DNA from: Candidatus Nitrosopumilus sp.
GTDB lineage: Archaea > Thermoproteota > Nitrososphaeria > Nitrososphaerales > Nitrosopumilaceae
Assembly (NCBI GenBank): GCA_013215285.1
Contig: JABSRD010000001.1
Location: 344,187-408,186 of the forward strand
Reading direction: 5' to 3'
DNA: 64,000 bases
The notes beneath the pieces were generated by a model that was not told the DNA's origin, searched no databases, and worked only from the letters and a program-made list of their open reading frames with translations. This document shows positions 53,513 to 62,032 of this stretch, piece after piece. The first letter of the stretch is position 1; each line of letters begins with the position of its first letter. A program made the position numbers and the translations under genes.

Positions 53513-54023
53513 TTATGTCCCCTCGAATTTGTTTTTCAAACTCTACACTGTTATCATATATTGTTTTATAGAAAATATTTTCCTCAACAGTTAATTTGTT
53601 ATATAATTCAGAATTTAATTTAATGGCGTCAGCTATCTTTACTAGTTTACCTCTTCTCATTCGGAATAATTCCAACATTATACTTTCAACTTTATCAAAA
53701 TCATCTCGATTCAATTCTTTCATTGATTCTTTTAGTTTAATGTAAAAATGGGGTTCTAGTGTAGAGATCTGGTATTCTCCGACCATCTTTTCTTTGGATA
53801 GGGCTTGTTTTAGTTCAGTAATCATATCTGGAGAATCAAGTGTACCTAAATTATTTTCAGACAATATTTTTCCAACCCACTGAGGTAAATTATTTACTTC
53901 ACCTTGTTTTCCCTCAATCTTATTTCCTGCAACATTGAACTTGAAATCTTGAGTAACTGTTAGTTTAGTATCATTTAGACGATGTCCAATTGAATGTAAT
54001 TTTTCTATTTTGTCAATTTCCAT
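53493..54023 (-). CDS. GINS complex subunit (Gins23-like domain order)
   Basis: A 176-residue protein. The N-terminal part (FNVAGNKIEGKQ, then LPQWVGKILSENNL) looks like the small B domain of Psf2/Psf3 with its LPxW core; the C-terminal part (DFDKVESIMLELFRMRRGK, then LVKIADAI) is the helical A domain. B before A is the Gins23 order. GINS links MCM to primase and polymerase. It heads the gins-mcm-hel308 run and its start borders the GATC cluster. Confidence 0.85.
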   Translation of the reverse strand: MEIDKIEKLHSIGHRLNDTKLTVTQDFKFNVAGNKIEGKQGEVNNLPQWVGKILSENNLGTLDSPDMITELKQALSKEKMVGEYQISTLEPHFYIKLKESMKELNRDDFDKVESIMLELFRMRRGKLVKIADAIKLNSELYNKLTVEENIFYKTIYDNSVEFEKQIRGDINEQNSN

Positions 54024-54027
54024 GTGA

Positions 54028-54124
54028 GATCATTGATCCTCCTGATGATCCTCAAGTTAGGATCCGTCAATTGATCTGATCAATCAGGATCAATTCTGTT
54101 GACCCATTTGATTTCAGGCTGATC
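54028..54124. repeat. cluster of eight GATC sites in the gins/rfcS intergenic region
   Basis: GATC occurs at 54028, 54035, 54047, 54061, 54073, 54078, 54088 and 54121. TGATCCTC is repeated at 54034-54041 and 54046-54053, and TTGATCTGATCAA at 54071-54083 is part of a larger inverted pattern ending in GGATCAA. By composition less than one GATC is expected in 97 bp of this AT-rich DNA. The cluster lies just before the gins start codon. Confidence 0.7.
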
Positions 54125-54190
54125 GCTAATCAAATTTGGTTAATTTGCATTGTTATTCGTATGGTATTATAGAATTACCAGTCAGTTCGA

Positions 54191-54199
54191 ATTTATTAA
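54191..54199 (+). promoter_or_regulatory. TATA box of rfcS
   Basis: ATTTATTAA, about 29 bp before the ATG at 54224, predicts a leaderless message. It is separate from the GATC cluster by about 65 bp. Confidence 0.5.
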
Positions 54200-54223
54200 T
54201 GGGAATTGTAACCAAGTACTCAT

Positions 54224-55177
54224 ATGTCTGAAACAGGTATGTGGGTAGAAAAATATCGACCAACAAAGCTTTCAGAAATTGTAAATCAAACTGAAATTAT
54301 GGGTAGTCTAGAAGCACTAATCAAAGATCCAACAGATATGCCTCACTTGATGTTTTCAGGATCTGCAGGAGTTGGGAAAACAACTACAGCAATATGTATT
54401 GCACGTCAAATTTTGGGTGAGAACTATAATCAGAACAGTGTTCTGGAGCTAAACGCATCTGATGAAAGAGGGATTGGAATGGTCAGAGAAAAAGTGAAAA
54501 AGTTTTCAAAATGGTCAGGGTTTGCAGATATTCCATTCAAAATAATTATTTTAGATGAAGCAGATGAGATGACTTCTGATGCTCAAACTGCACTTAGAAG
54601 AGTTATAGAAGAAACTGCAAAATTTTGTAGATTTATTTTCATTGCAAATAACATTTCAAAAATTATCGACCCTATTCAAAGCAGATGTGCAACATTCAAG
54701 TTCACAACAATTTCTGAAGAAGATATCATTAGTAGACTAGGAGAGATTGCAAAAAAGGAAAAAGTGAAAGCAGACAAAAAAGGTCTAAAGGCAATTTATG
54801 ATTATTCTGAAGGGGATTTGAGACATGCAATCAACCTAATGCAGGCAACTGCCAGTCTAGGTGAAATTACTGAAGAGAATGTAAAGTCCTCAGCTGGACT
54901 GACAAAAACTAGTGATGTTGTAGATGTTTTGAAATTAGCATTATCAGGTAAAGTTCTAGAAGCCCGAGAAAAGATGATAGAATTAATCAAAGTTTATGGA
55001 ATGTCAGAATCTGACTTTTTGAAATATATCAATTCTGCAGTCTTCAAATCAAAACATGATAAACTATCAGATATTTTAGAAGTAATTGCAAAGTATGATT
55101 ATAGAATACTAGTTGGTGCAAATTCTGAAATTCAATTATCTGCAATGTTAGCAGAACTTGCAAAAATAGAAAAGTAA
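54224..55177 (+). CDS. rfcS: replication factor C small subunit
   Basis: A 317-residue AAA+ clamp-loader subunit: WVEKYRPTKLSEIVNQ, GSAGVGKTTTAICIA (Walker A), LDEADEMTSDAQTALRR (Walker B), the sensor/arginine finger IQSRCATFKF, and the collar helices. It loads PCNA with RFC-L, not encoded here. It diverges from the gins-mcm run. Confidence 0.97.
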   Translation: MSETGMWVEKYRPTKLSEIVNQTEIMGSLEALIKDPTDMPHLMFSGSAGVGKTTTAICIARQILGENYNQNSVLELNASDERGIGMVREKVKKFSKWSGFADIPFKIIILDEADEMTSDAQTALRRVIEETAKFCRFIFIANNISKIIDPIQSRCATFKFTTISEEDIISRLGEIAKKEKVKADKKGLKAIYDYSEGDLRHAINLMQATASLGEITEENVKSSAGLTKTSDVVDVLKLALSGKVLEAREKMIELIKVYGMSESDFLKYINSAVFKSKHDKLSDILEVIAKYDYRILVGANSEIQLSAMLAELAKIEK

Positions 55178-55178
55178 A

Positions 55179-55262
55179 CGCAGAGAGAGGGATTTGAACC
55201 CCCGTATGCTTGCGCACACAGGCTCTCAAGGCCCGCGCCCTACCGAGCTAGGCGACCTCTGC
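55179..55262 (-). tRNA. tRNA-Ser(TGA)
   Basis: Minus-strand class II cloverleaf: acceptor GCAGAGG/TCTCTGC, D-arm GCC/GGC, anticodon arm CGGGC-CTTGAGA-GCCTG giving TGA, a long variable arm with stem-loop TGTGC-GCAA-GCATA, T-arm GGGGG-TTCAAAT-CCCTC, discriminator G. It lies one base after the rfcS stop, convergent. Confidence 0.93.
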
Positions 55263-55328
55263 AAAAAATATCAGAAAATAGTGATTAAAATTTGTTGGTA
55301 AAAAAATAAGAAAAAAGAAAAAGTTTCT

Positions 55329-55877
55329 TTAATCGTGTGCGTGAGGTCCGCCACCACCGGATGGCATTACAACATATGTACCAGCGGCTTTTTCATGCCA
55401 TTCCTGGTTACCTGCTTCAATTCGAATTGCTCCTTCAGGACAGATTTCTTGACAGGCCATACAAATCGTACAATCGTGTTCTCTGATTGGTTGTGATTTG
55501 TCAGCATAGTCTAATCTTTCATCTTGTTCTGTAAGACCAGTCCCTTCAAAAGTTTCACCTTTACAGTCTGCTGCTGGAATATCTTTCTCAGTTCTAAACC
55601 ATTGGAAGGTTTGAACTGGACAAACACTCATGCATGCGCCGGCTGCAACACATGAATCCCAATCAACTGCAACTGTAGTACCATGAATTCCAAGAGGAAC
55701 TTGTTCTTCCCCTTTAGCTTCATAGGCTGCCTTTACATCGTCATTTGAGAATGCTGCACCGGTTGAATTTCCTTCACCCCAGATAAAGTGTAGGTTTTCA
55801 CCATCTGAATGGTTTGTTTGTCCTACTGGCTTTACATCGTTGTGACAAAAATCTTCTGGTATAACTAGATCTACCAT
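55329..55877 (-). CDS. dicluster ferredoxin (first paralogue)
   Basis: A 182-residue Sulfolobus-type ferredoxin with a long N-terminal extension. Site 1: CVAAGACMSVCP, C-x2-A-x2-C, missing the central cysteine, so a [3Fe-4S] cluster. Site 2: CTICMACQEICP, complete [4Fe-4S]. The C-terminus is His/Gly-rich (GGGGPHAHD). It carries low-potential electrons, for instance with the FNR-type reductase. The neighbouring paralogue has Asp at the missing position. Confidence 0.92.
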   Translation of the reverse strand: MVDLVIPEDFCHNDVKPVGQTNHSDGENLHFIWGEGNSTGAAFSNDDVKAAYEAKGEEQVPLGIHGTTVAVDWDSCVAAGACMSVCPVQTFQWFRTEKDIPAADCKGETFEGTGLTEQDERLDYADKSQPIREHDCTICMACQEICPEGAIRIEAGNQEWHEKAAGTYVVMPSGGGGPHAHD

Positions 55878-55894
55878 GTACAGATTATTTCAGA

Positions 55895-55911
55895 ATATTA
55901 TTTAAAGCTAG
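55895..55911 (-). promoter_or_regulatory. promoter of the first ferredoxin
   Basis: ATATTATTTAAAGCTAG (minus strand CTAGCTTTAAATAATAT) is centred 26 bp before the ATG. The same 17 bp occur before the second ferredoxin gene. Confidence 0.6.
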
Positions 55912-55991
55912 ACAAAATTAGTCATGACTAAATTTCATTAGATCAAGAAATTATTTTATTAAAAAATGAAAATAAGGAATTTTGATAAAAT

Positions 55992-56510
<519 letters not shown>

Positions 56511-56519
56511 TCATTTTAG

Positions 56520-56536
56520 ATATTATTTAAAGCTAG
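56520..56536 (-). promoter_or_regulatory. promoter of the second ferredoxin
   Basis: ATATTATTTAAAGCTAG, identical in 17 positions to that of the first paralogue, centred 27 bp before the ATG. Confidence 0.6.
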
Positions 56537-56630
56537 GCCAGACAAACCAGGAAACAATTAGCTAATGTGAGATCAGCTAGGAAGGAAAATTTCCTTACGT
56601 TCATAACGTTGTACGATCAATTTTCTGGAT

Positions 56631-57296
56631 ATGGATATTATCAAGTATGATGTGTATAGAGGGCCAAACCTTGGAGTGTACATTAGTGTTAATGATGATG
56701 TGGCTTTAATTCCATTAGGATTTGCCGAATCAAAAGCAGAAAAACTTGGAAAATATCTTGATGTTGATTATCTTTACACATCAATTGCAAATACTAGATT
56801 AATTGGTGCATTATCTGTAATGAATAATAAAGGAATCCTACTTCCTAAAACTGCATATTTGGAAGAATATGATTTTTTGAAAAAAGAGACCAACTTGGAA
56901 ATTGGAGTAGTTGATTCAAAATTTAATGCACTTGGAAATCTAATTTGTACAAATGATAAAGGAGCAGTTGTATCTCAATTATTTTCAGAAGAAGATTGTC
57001 AAACAATCAAAAAAGTACTTGGAGTAGAAATTATTAAAAAAAGAATTGCAGGATTTAATCAAGTAGGTTCAGTAATGAGTGCAAATAATACTGGTTCTGT
57101 TATCCATCCAGAGACAGATGAGAAAGACATGAAGTCATTTGCTAATTTGTTAGGCGTGAACATAGAACACAGTTCAATTAATGCAGGCATACCATATGTC
57201 TCATCAGGAATTCTTGTAAATAATCATAATATTGTTGTGGGTTCTTTAACTACAGGGCCTGAAATTATGATGTTAACTAAGGCTTTTCTAAATTAA
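56631..57296 (+). CDS. eif6: translation initiation factor 6
   Basis: A 221-residue five-blade propeller protein that binds the 50S subunit and prevents early joining. Start MDIIKYDVYRGPNLGVYI, repeats such as ALSVMNNKGILLP, LGNLICTNDKGAVVS, VGSVMSANNTGSVIHP and SSGILVNNHNIVVGS. Its last 20 bp overlap hisS on the other strand. Confidence 0.95.
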   Translation: MDIIKYDVYRGPNLGVYISVNDDVALIPLGFAESKAEKLGKYLDVDYLYTSIANTRLIGALSVMNNKGILLPKTAYLEEYDFLKKETNLEIGVVDSKFNALGNLICTNDKGAVVSQLFSEEDCQTIKKVLGVEIIKKRIAGFNQVGSVMSANNTGSVIHPETDEKDMKSFANLLGVNIEHSSINAGIPYVSSGILVNNHNIVVGSLTTGPEIMMLTKAFLN

Positions 57297-58557
57297 GAAT
57301 AGAGTTTGGATCATCTGTAAGCTTTTCTAATGAAATAACTCCTTCAGTTCCATTAATCATATCTCTTAACACAACATTTCCTTCTTCTAGTTCTTGTGGC
57401 CCAACAATAATTGCCAATCTCGAATTTGTTGCTTGGTTCATTTGCTTTTTGATATTTCGCCCTGCTAAATCAATGTCAGTTGGAATGTTTGCTAATCTTA
57501 GTAATGATGCAATGGAGTGAGCTACTTTTTGCATTTCATCATTAATGTATAATACTGCAATTCTTCTTTGTGTAACTTCTGGAATGATTCCTTGGTCTTG
57601 CATGGTTAGAATGATTCTCTCTACACCACCTGCAACTCCTGTTGCACCAATATCTTCTCTACCAAATGCTTGAGGTAGAGTATCATATCTACCACCACCT
57701 GCAAGTGCACCCAATGTAGAATTCTTATCAAATACCTCAAATACAATGCCTGAATAATAGTCCAATCCTCTAACTATACCAAAATTAATTCGAATGTTTG
57801 ATACGCCTCTGTTTTCTAGTGAATCAAACAATTCCTTTAGTTCATCCCATGATTCCAATTGGGATACATCAAATGAATTTTCTACTTCAGTAATGGTTCC
57901 TTTAATTTGTGAAAACTCTAAGATTTTTTCTAGTTTTTCTATATCATATCTATCTTTGAATTCTTCAATGATTTTATCTTTTGATTTTTTTGCAATTTTA
58001 TCTACTGCTCTTAAAATATCAGCCACTAGTTGTGGTTCTTTGGAGTTGAAAATTTTGTTGATATATGATTCAACTAAATTTCTGTGATTAATGTCAATAG
58101 TGATATTTTTGAGTAATAGTGAATCAAACAATCTTGATGTAAATTCTATAACTTCAGATTCTGATTCTAAAGTTGCCTTACCATAAATTTCTAAATCCCA
58201 CTGGTGAAAATATCGATACCGTCCCTTTTGTGGCTCATCATATCTGAACACACCTCCAAATGCTGAGATTTTAGCTGGAAGTTTCATTGATTTTTGGGAT
58301 GCTGCATATCTGGTTAATCCAATTGTAAAATCAAAACGTAATGCTACTTCTCTATCTCCCTTATCCTTGAAATAGTAAATTTCATCCCTTATTGCAGGAC
58401 CTGACTTTGTCTCTAGAGTGGATAGTAATTCAATTGGGGATGGATCCATGAATTGAAATCCGTAGAGAGATGAGAGTTGTTTAAAGTGATATCTGATATG
58501 TTCTATACTTGCGTTTTCTGTACCATCAAAGTCTTTCATTCCACGGGGTAGTTCCAA
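57277..58557 (-). CDS. hisS: histidyl-tRNA synthetase
   Basis: A 426-residue class II synthetase: ELPRGMKDFDG, motif 2 YRYFHQWDLEIYG, the His-specific RGLDYYSGIVFEVF and LAGGGRYDTLPQ, and an anticodon-binding domain at the C-terminus (RRIAVLYINDEMQK onward). Length is normal. Confidence 0.96.
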   Translation of the reverse strand: MELPRGMKDFDGTENASIEHIRYHFKQLSSLYGFQFMDPSPIELLSTLETKSGPAIRDEIYYFKDKGDREVALRFDFTIGLTRYAASQKSMKLPAKISAFGGVFRYDEPQKGRYRYFHQWDLEIYGKATLESESEVIEFTSRLFDSLLLKNITIDINHRNLVESYINKIFNSKEPQLVADILRAVDKIAKKSKDKIIEEFKDRYDIEKLEKILEFSQIKGTITEVENSFDVSQLESWDELKELFDSLENRGVSNIRINFGIVRGLDYYSGIVFEVFDKNSTLGALAGGGRYDTLPQAFGREDIGATGVAGGVERIILTMQDQGIIPEVTQRRIAVLYINDEMQKVAHSIASLLRLANIPTDIDLAGRNIKKQMNQATNSRLAIIVGPQELEEGNVVLRDMINGTEGVISLEKLTDDPNSILNLEKP

Positions 58558-58675
58558 GATGATTCTTTGTTGAAGGGTCTGGATTTAGATATTTCTGTGA
58601 GTATAACTATGCCAAACTATGCCATTTTTTATTCAAAATCTTACAAATATTGTATCAAATAAAAATAAAAAAAAA

Positions 58676-60049
58676 TTAGTTAGCAGGAACTGCAATTCCT
58701 CTATCTATCATCTTAAGAGCAGTATCTGATTTGAGACACATTGGTACTCCGTTTGATGCTTTCATTACAAGGTTGAATCCCTCACGACATTCTACTTCAG
58801 CAGGATCAACTCCAGCAGTAGTTTGTGTACGTGGTGAAATCCATGCTAATTGCATATCTTTTGCCTTTTCAATGAATTCTTCTCTAAGTTGTTGTTTTTC
58901 CTCATTAGTCATTTCAGATGCTCGCTCACGGAGTTCTGCCTTGAAAACTTTCATCTCAGCTACTCTATCATGGATGGCTGATTTTCTATCATCAGTCATT
59001 GTAACTTTTACAGTTCTCATGTGATCAGCAAATTTCATTTTAAGATTAGATTTTTGCTTGTCAGTTAATTCACCGTGTTTCTCATTGAACTTCATCTTGA
59101 TCTCTTCTTGTCGCTCATCAGAAATTCCATGCTTTGATGTTATCATCTCTTTGAGTCGCGGAGACATGTCAGACATTTTCATTCCAGTACGGGCTTTGTC
59201 TGATTTATCCATCATTTTGCCTTTCATAGAATCTTTAGTCATTCCGTCATGCTTCTCTTTCGTGTATTCCTCTCGTTCCTCAGTGCTCATTTCACACCAG
59301 TTTGAGATTCTTGCAAGTTTGTCAGCATCAATGATTTCTGCTGCACGATCAGACTCTGACAATGCACAAACTCGGTCATAATCCATATGAGGTTTGTCCA
59401 TCATTTTGTCTTTTATACTCTTTTTGAAATCTGCAATGAATGCATCTTTTGATTCTTCATCTAAATCACAATACTCATTCATCTTTGCAACACGTTCTTC
59501 AGATTTATCATACTTTGAAATCAAGTCACGTTTTTCCTCGTTACTCATTTCACAGTATCTGTCAGTCATTGCTCTCATGTCTTTATGATTCATTTTGTAA
59601 TCGTCTTTGTGTTCATCAATGTATGTAGCTCTTGCATCATCATCAAGTGAACAGTATGCATTCATTCTATCAACATGTTCTGCAACTTTGTCATGCTCTG
59701 AAATAAAATTACGTTTTTCCTCGTTACTCATTTCACAGTATTTGTCTGCCATGTCTTTCATGTAATTAGTATGATATCGTTTGTAATCGTCTTTGTGTTC
59801 TTCAAGAAATGCAATCTTTCCAGCCTCATCTAATGAACAATATTCATTCATTAATGCTAGATGCTCTTCTGTTTTATCATGCTTTGAGACAAAATCTCTT
59901 TTCTCATCAGCATTCATTTCACAGAAACTATCTAGCTTGACTTTGTGATTATCATTATCATCTGACTCTGCAAACACAGCATTACCTGCAGTAATACCTG
60001 TAAACATTATCAGTGAAAAAACAATACTTAGAAGTTGTTTACTTTTCAT
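58676..60049 (-). CDS. secreted protein with eight regularly spaced cysteine repeats
   Basis: A 457-residue protein with a signal peptide (1-27, ending AVFA). Cysteines at 43, 71, 105, 133, 166, 194, 228 and 252 are spaced 28, 34, 28, 33, 28, 34, 24. Each begins a helical unit of the type CEMSNEEKRxxISxHDK or CSLDxxxxxxxIxxHKDDYK, so the basic unit is about 28-34 residues and a pair about 61. A Met/Lys-rich helical region follows, then a C-terminal domain CREGFNLVMKASNGVPMCLK that I associate with secreted thaumarchaeal proteins. Function unknown; a structural or metal-binding surface role is possible. Confidence 0.75.
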   Translation of the reverse strand: MKSKQLLSIVFSLIMFTGITAGNAVFAESDDNDNHKVKLDSFCEMNADEKRDFVSKHDKTEEHLALMNEYCSLDEAGKIAFLEEHKDDYKRYHTNYMKDMADKYCEMSNEEKRNFISEHDKVAEHVDRMNAYCSLDDDARATYIDEHKDDYKMNHKDMRAMTDRYCEMSNEEKRDLISKYDKSEERVAKMNEYCDLDEESKDAFIADFKKSIKDKMMDKPHMDYDRVCALSESDRAAEIIDADKLARISNWCEMSTEEREEYTKEKHDGMTKDSMKGKMMDKSDKARTGMKMSDMSPRLKEMITSKHGISDERQEEIKMKFNEKHGELTDKQKSNLKMKFADHMRTVKVTMTDDRKSAIHDRVAEMKVFKAELRERASEMTNEEKQQLREEFIEKAKDMQLAWISPRTQTTAGVDPAEVECREGFNLVMKASNGVPMCLKSDTALKMIDRGIAVPAN

Positions 60050-60152
60050 TACAAAATTTCTAATTTTTTGAATATAAAGAATATCGGATCAGATCATAGT
60101 AATCATTATAAGAGAAAATCAGGTTTTTGAGGCTAATTTAGGTACGAATTGA

Positions 60153-61727
60153 TTATACTGTAAACTCTATACTAGTTTCAGCCACATTGTTTCCACCATA
60201 AAATGCCTTGACAGTGACAGTATCACTTGTTAGCCATTGAGGTCCATCAGCTTGGATTGTATATGTGAATGTTCCATCAGACTCTGGAATAATTTGAGCA
60301 ATTCCAATTAGATCAGTTGCTGTAACAATTTGTAAAACTACTGGCAAGTCTGCAATAATTTCACCAACAGTTCCTGTAATTACAATCTCATTTCCTGTAG
60401 TATACAAATCCTGTTCTGTTGAAACTGTTAGTACTATAGTTTCAGGAATATAAGCAGGTGGTGTATCATCAAGTGTAGTGTCATCTACTGGTGGTGTGTC
60501 ATCTACTGGTGGTGTGTCATCTACTGGTGGTGTGTCATCTACTGGTGGTGTGTCATCAGGTATTGATTCAGTTAGTCCCAGGTTACCAGTAGCACTTAGG
60601 AACCATAAACTTGCAATTTTACTTTGTGGGAATAAAATTTCAATCTCAGATGATTTAGTATCTCTTGTGAATTCTTCAGACAAATCAATGCTTAGTTTCA
60701 AAGTTCTAACATCTACACCATCAGAGGTTTGAGCAATAACTATCATGGAATCTTTCTCACCACCTTGTCCAGATGATGTTAGTCTTGCTTTTCCAAAGAT
60801 TACATCAAAGACTTCAGAGTCTCCTACAAATATTTCACCACCAGTTACACGGAATTTCTTTGAATGATTTCCAGTAAGTTGGTTCTCTAAGAATAATTCT
60901 CCGCTTAGTGTCTCAATGATTGATTTGTCACCAATTTCTGCTGCAGTTCCATCAAAGGTTAAGGATTTAATTTCTTTATCTGTATTTTTAAGATCACCAA
61001 AGTATTTTCCACTTTGATATTTGTCTAATAATTTTTGTACTCGGTCATTATGTTTTTGAGTCTCTTTAATTATTTTTTCTAGTATTTTGTTTGCTCTCTC
61101 TTCTGAAAGTTGTGCTTTTTCAGTTAGTTTTATTTCTAGTTCAGTTAGTTTTTCAGTTAATCTCATTTGGGCTTTGACTAGTTTGTCTGCAGCTTTTGCT
61201 AATTTCTCATCGTGTTTCTCTTGAGATTTTGCTAATTTCTCATCGTGTTTCTCTTGAGATTTTGCTAATTTCTCATCGTGTTTCTCTTGAGATTTAGCTA
61301 GTTTTTCATCTTTTTTAGATTGTTTATTGTCATTTATCTCAGCATCATCAAAAGTTTTCAGTGATTTTCCCAAGAATTTCATTATGGACTCAGAAGCTAA
61401 ATCCTTTGCATCTTCAGCTAGTACTTCTGCCTCATTAAAATCTCCAGAATCAAAATGAGTTTTAGCTAGTGCAAGTAATTCTCTTGCTTCATCTAATTTT
61501 AATTCTGCAAGTTCAATATCTTTTCCTTTATCTGCAGAATTAATAATTTTTTCAGCTGCTCTTAGAATTTCTCTATCGGCTTTTTGAATTTCTTTTAGTG
61601 TAGCTGATTCATTTCCTTCTTGAGCAAATGCCAATGAAGTATTAAGAGAACCAGGAGCAGACACCATTCCAATTACCAATATTGCAAATAAGAAAAATGT
61701 ACTAATTTTTGTGCTCAAAGTTATCAA
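60153..61727 (-). CDS. secreted coiled-coil protein with Pro/Asp spacer and Ig-like domain
   Basis: A 524-residue protein: signal peptide (1-35), helical coiled coil (40-240) with three exact 11-residue repeats EKLAKSQEKHD at about 141-175, a beta domain (250-385), a PPVDDT repeat (four copies, about 393-417), and a C-terminal Ig-like domain (VLTVSTEQDLYTTGNEIVIT onward). Typical of cell-surface or extracellular proteins. No enzymatic motif. Confidence 0.75.
   Translation of the reverse strand: MITLSTKISTFFLFAILVIGMVSAPGSLNTSLAFAQEGNESATLKEIQKADREILRAAEKIINSADKGKDIELAELKLDEARELLALAKTHFDSGDFNEAEVLAEDAKDLASESIMKFLGKSLKTFDDAEINDNKQSKKDEKLAKSQEKHDEKLAKSQEKHDEKLAKSQEKHDEKLAKAADKLVKAQMRLTEKLTELEIKLTEKAQLSEERANKILEKIIKETQKHNDRVQKLLDKYQSGKYFGDLKNTDKEIKSLTFDGTAAEIGDKSIIETLSGELFLENQLTGNHSKKFRVTGGEIFVGDSEVFDVIFGKARLTSSGQGGEKDSMIVIAQTSDGVDVRTLKLSIDLSEEFTRDTKSSEIEILFPQSKIASLWFLSATGNLGLTESIPDDTPPVDDTPPVDDTPPVDDTPPVDDTTLDDTPPAYIPETIVLTVSTEQDLYTTGNEIVITGTVGEIIADLPVVLQIVTATDLIGIAQIIPESDGTFTYTIQADGPQWLTSDTVTVKAFYGGNNVAETSIEFTV
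60481..60552 (-). repeat. four 18-bp tandem repeats coding PPVDDT
   Basis: TCATCTACTGGTGGTGTG occurs four times without a change (60481, 60499, 60517, 60535). The unit is six codons, so copy number can change without breaking the frame. Confidence 0.9.
61201..61299 (-). repeat. three 33-bp tandem repeats coding KSQEKHDEKLA
   Basis: A 33-bp unit beginning AATTTCTCATCGTGTTTCTC at 61201, 61234 and 61267, almost identical at the DNA level. Eleven codons keep the coiled-coil register. Confidence 0.9.
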
Positions 61728-62032
61728 TGAACTTTATTCATTTGTTAAAAGGATTACGCAGTAATCATCAAGCTACAAAACCATAAAACAAGAGTGTAGT
61801 TTTTGAACACACATTTTGTTAAGTAAAAAATTTGCAAGACCAATTATGAAATACATAGGACAAACAAAACTACCACATGGAGTAGTAATGCACTATTCTA
61901 ACAGTCGGGGAAACTTGGAATCATGTTTTATTGAAAATGATTCTTCAAGTACTATTTTCATAGATTAAAAATAGTATTCAAGTTGAATATCAAAAAAGAA
62001 TTCAATATGTAAAAACTTAGGAAAATTTTATC
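61728..62032. other. intergenic interval between secreted-protein genes
   Basis: About 305 bp. It contains one 40-codon plus-strand frame, described separately, and otherwise AT-rich sequence with the promoter area of the minus-strand coiled-coil gene. No tRNA or strong hairpin seen. Confidence 0.45.
61846..61968 (+). CDS. possible 40-residue small protein
   Basis: ATG at 61846 to TAA at 61966-61968. The product, MKYIGQTKLPHGVVMHYSNS followed by RGNLESCFIENDSSSTIFID, looks protein-like with balanced composition. It is antisense to the direction of its neighbours. No family or ribosome binding site supports it; it may be chance. Confidence 0.3.
   Translation: MKYIGQTKLPHGVVMHYSNSRGNLESCFIENDSSSTIFID

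Noticed and set aside
55044..55229. Minus-strand frame over tRNA-Ser and the rfcS end
   Set aside because: It overlaps a clear tRNA and a conserved gene and has no recognisable feature.
60481..60552. Regular short repeats resembling a CRISPR array
   Set aside because: The copies are directly adjacent with no spacers and lie in frame inside a gene, encoding PPVDDT.
61201..61299. 33-bp repeats as possible CRISPR direct repeats
   Set aside because: There are no spacers; the units are eleven codons of a coiled coil and no cas genes are present.
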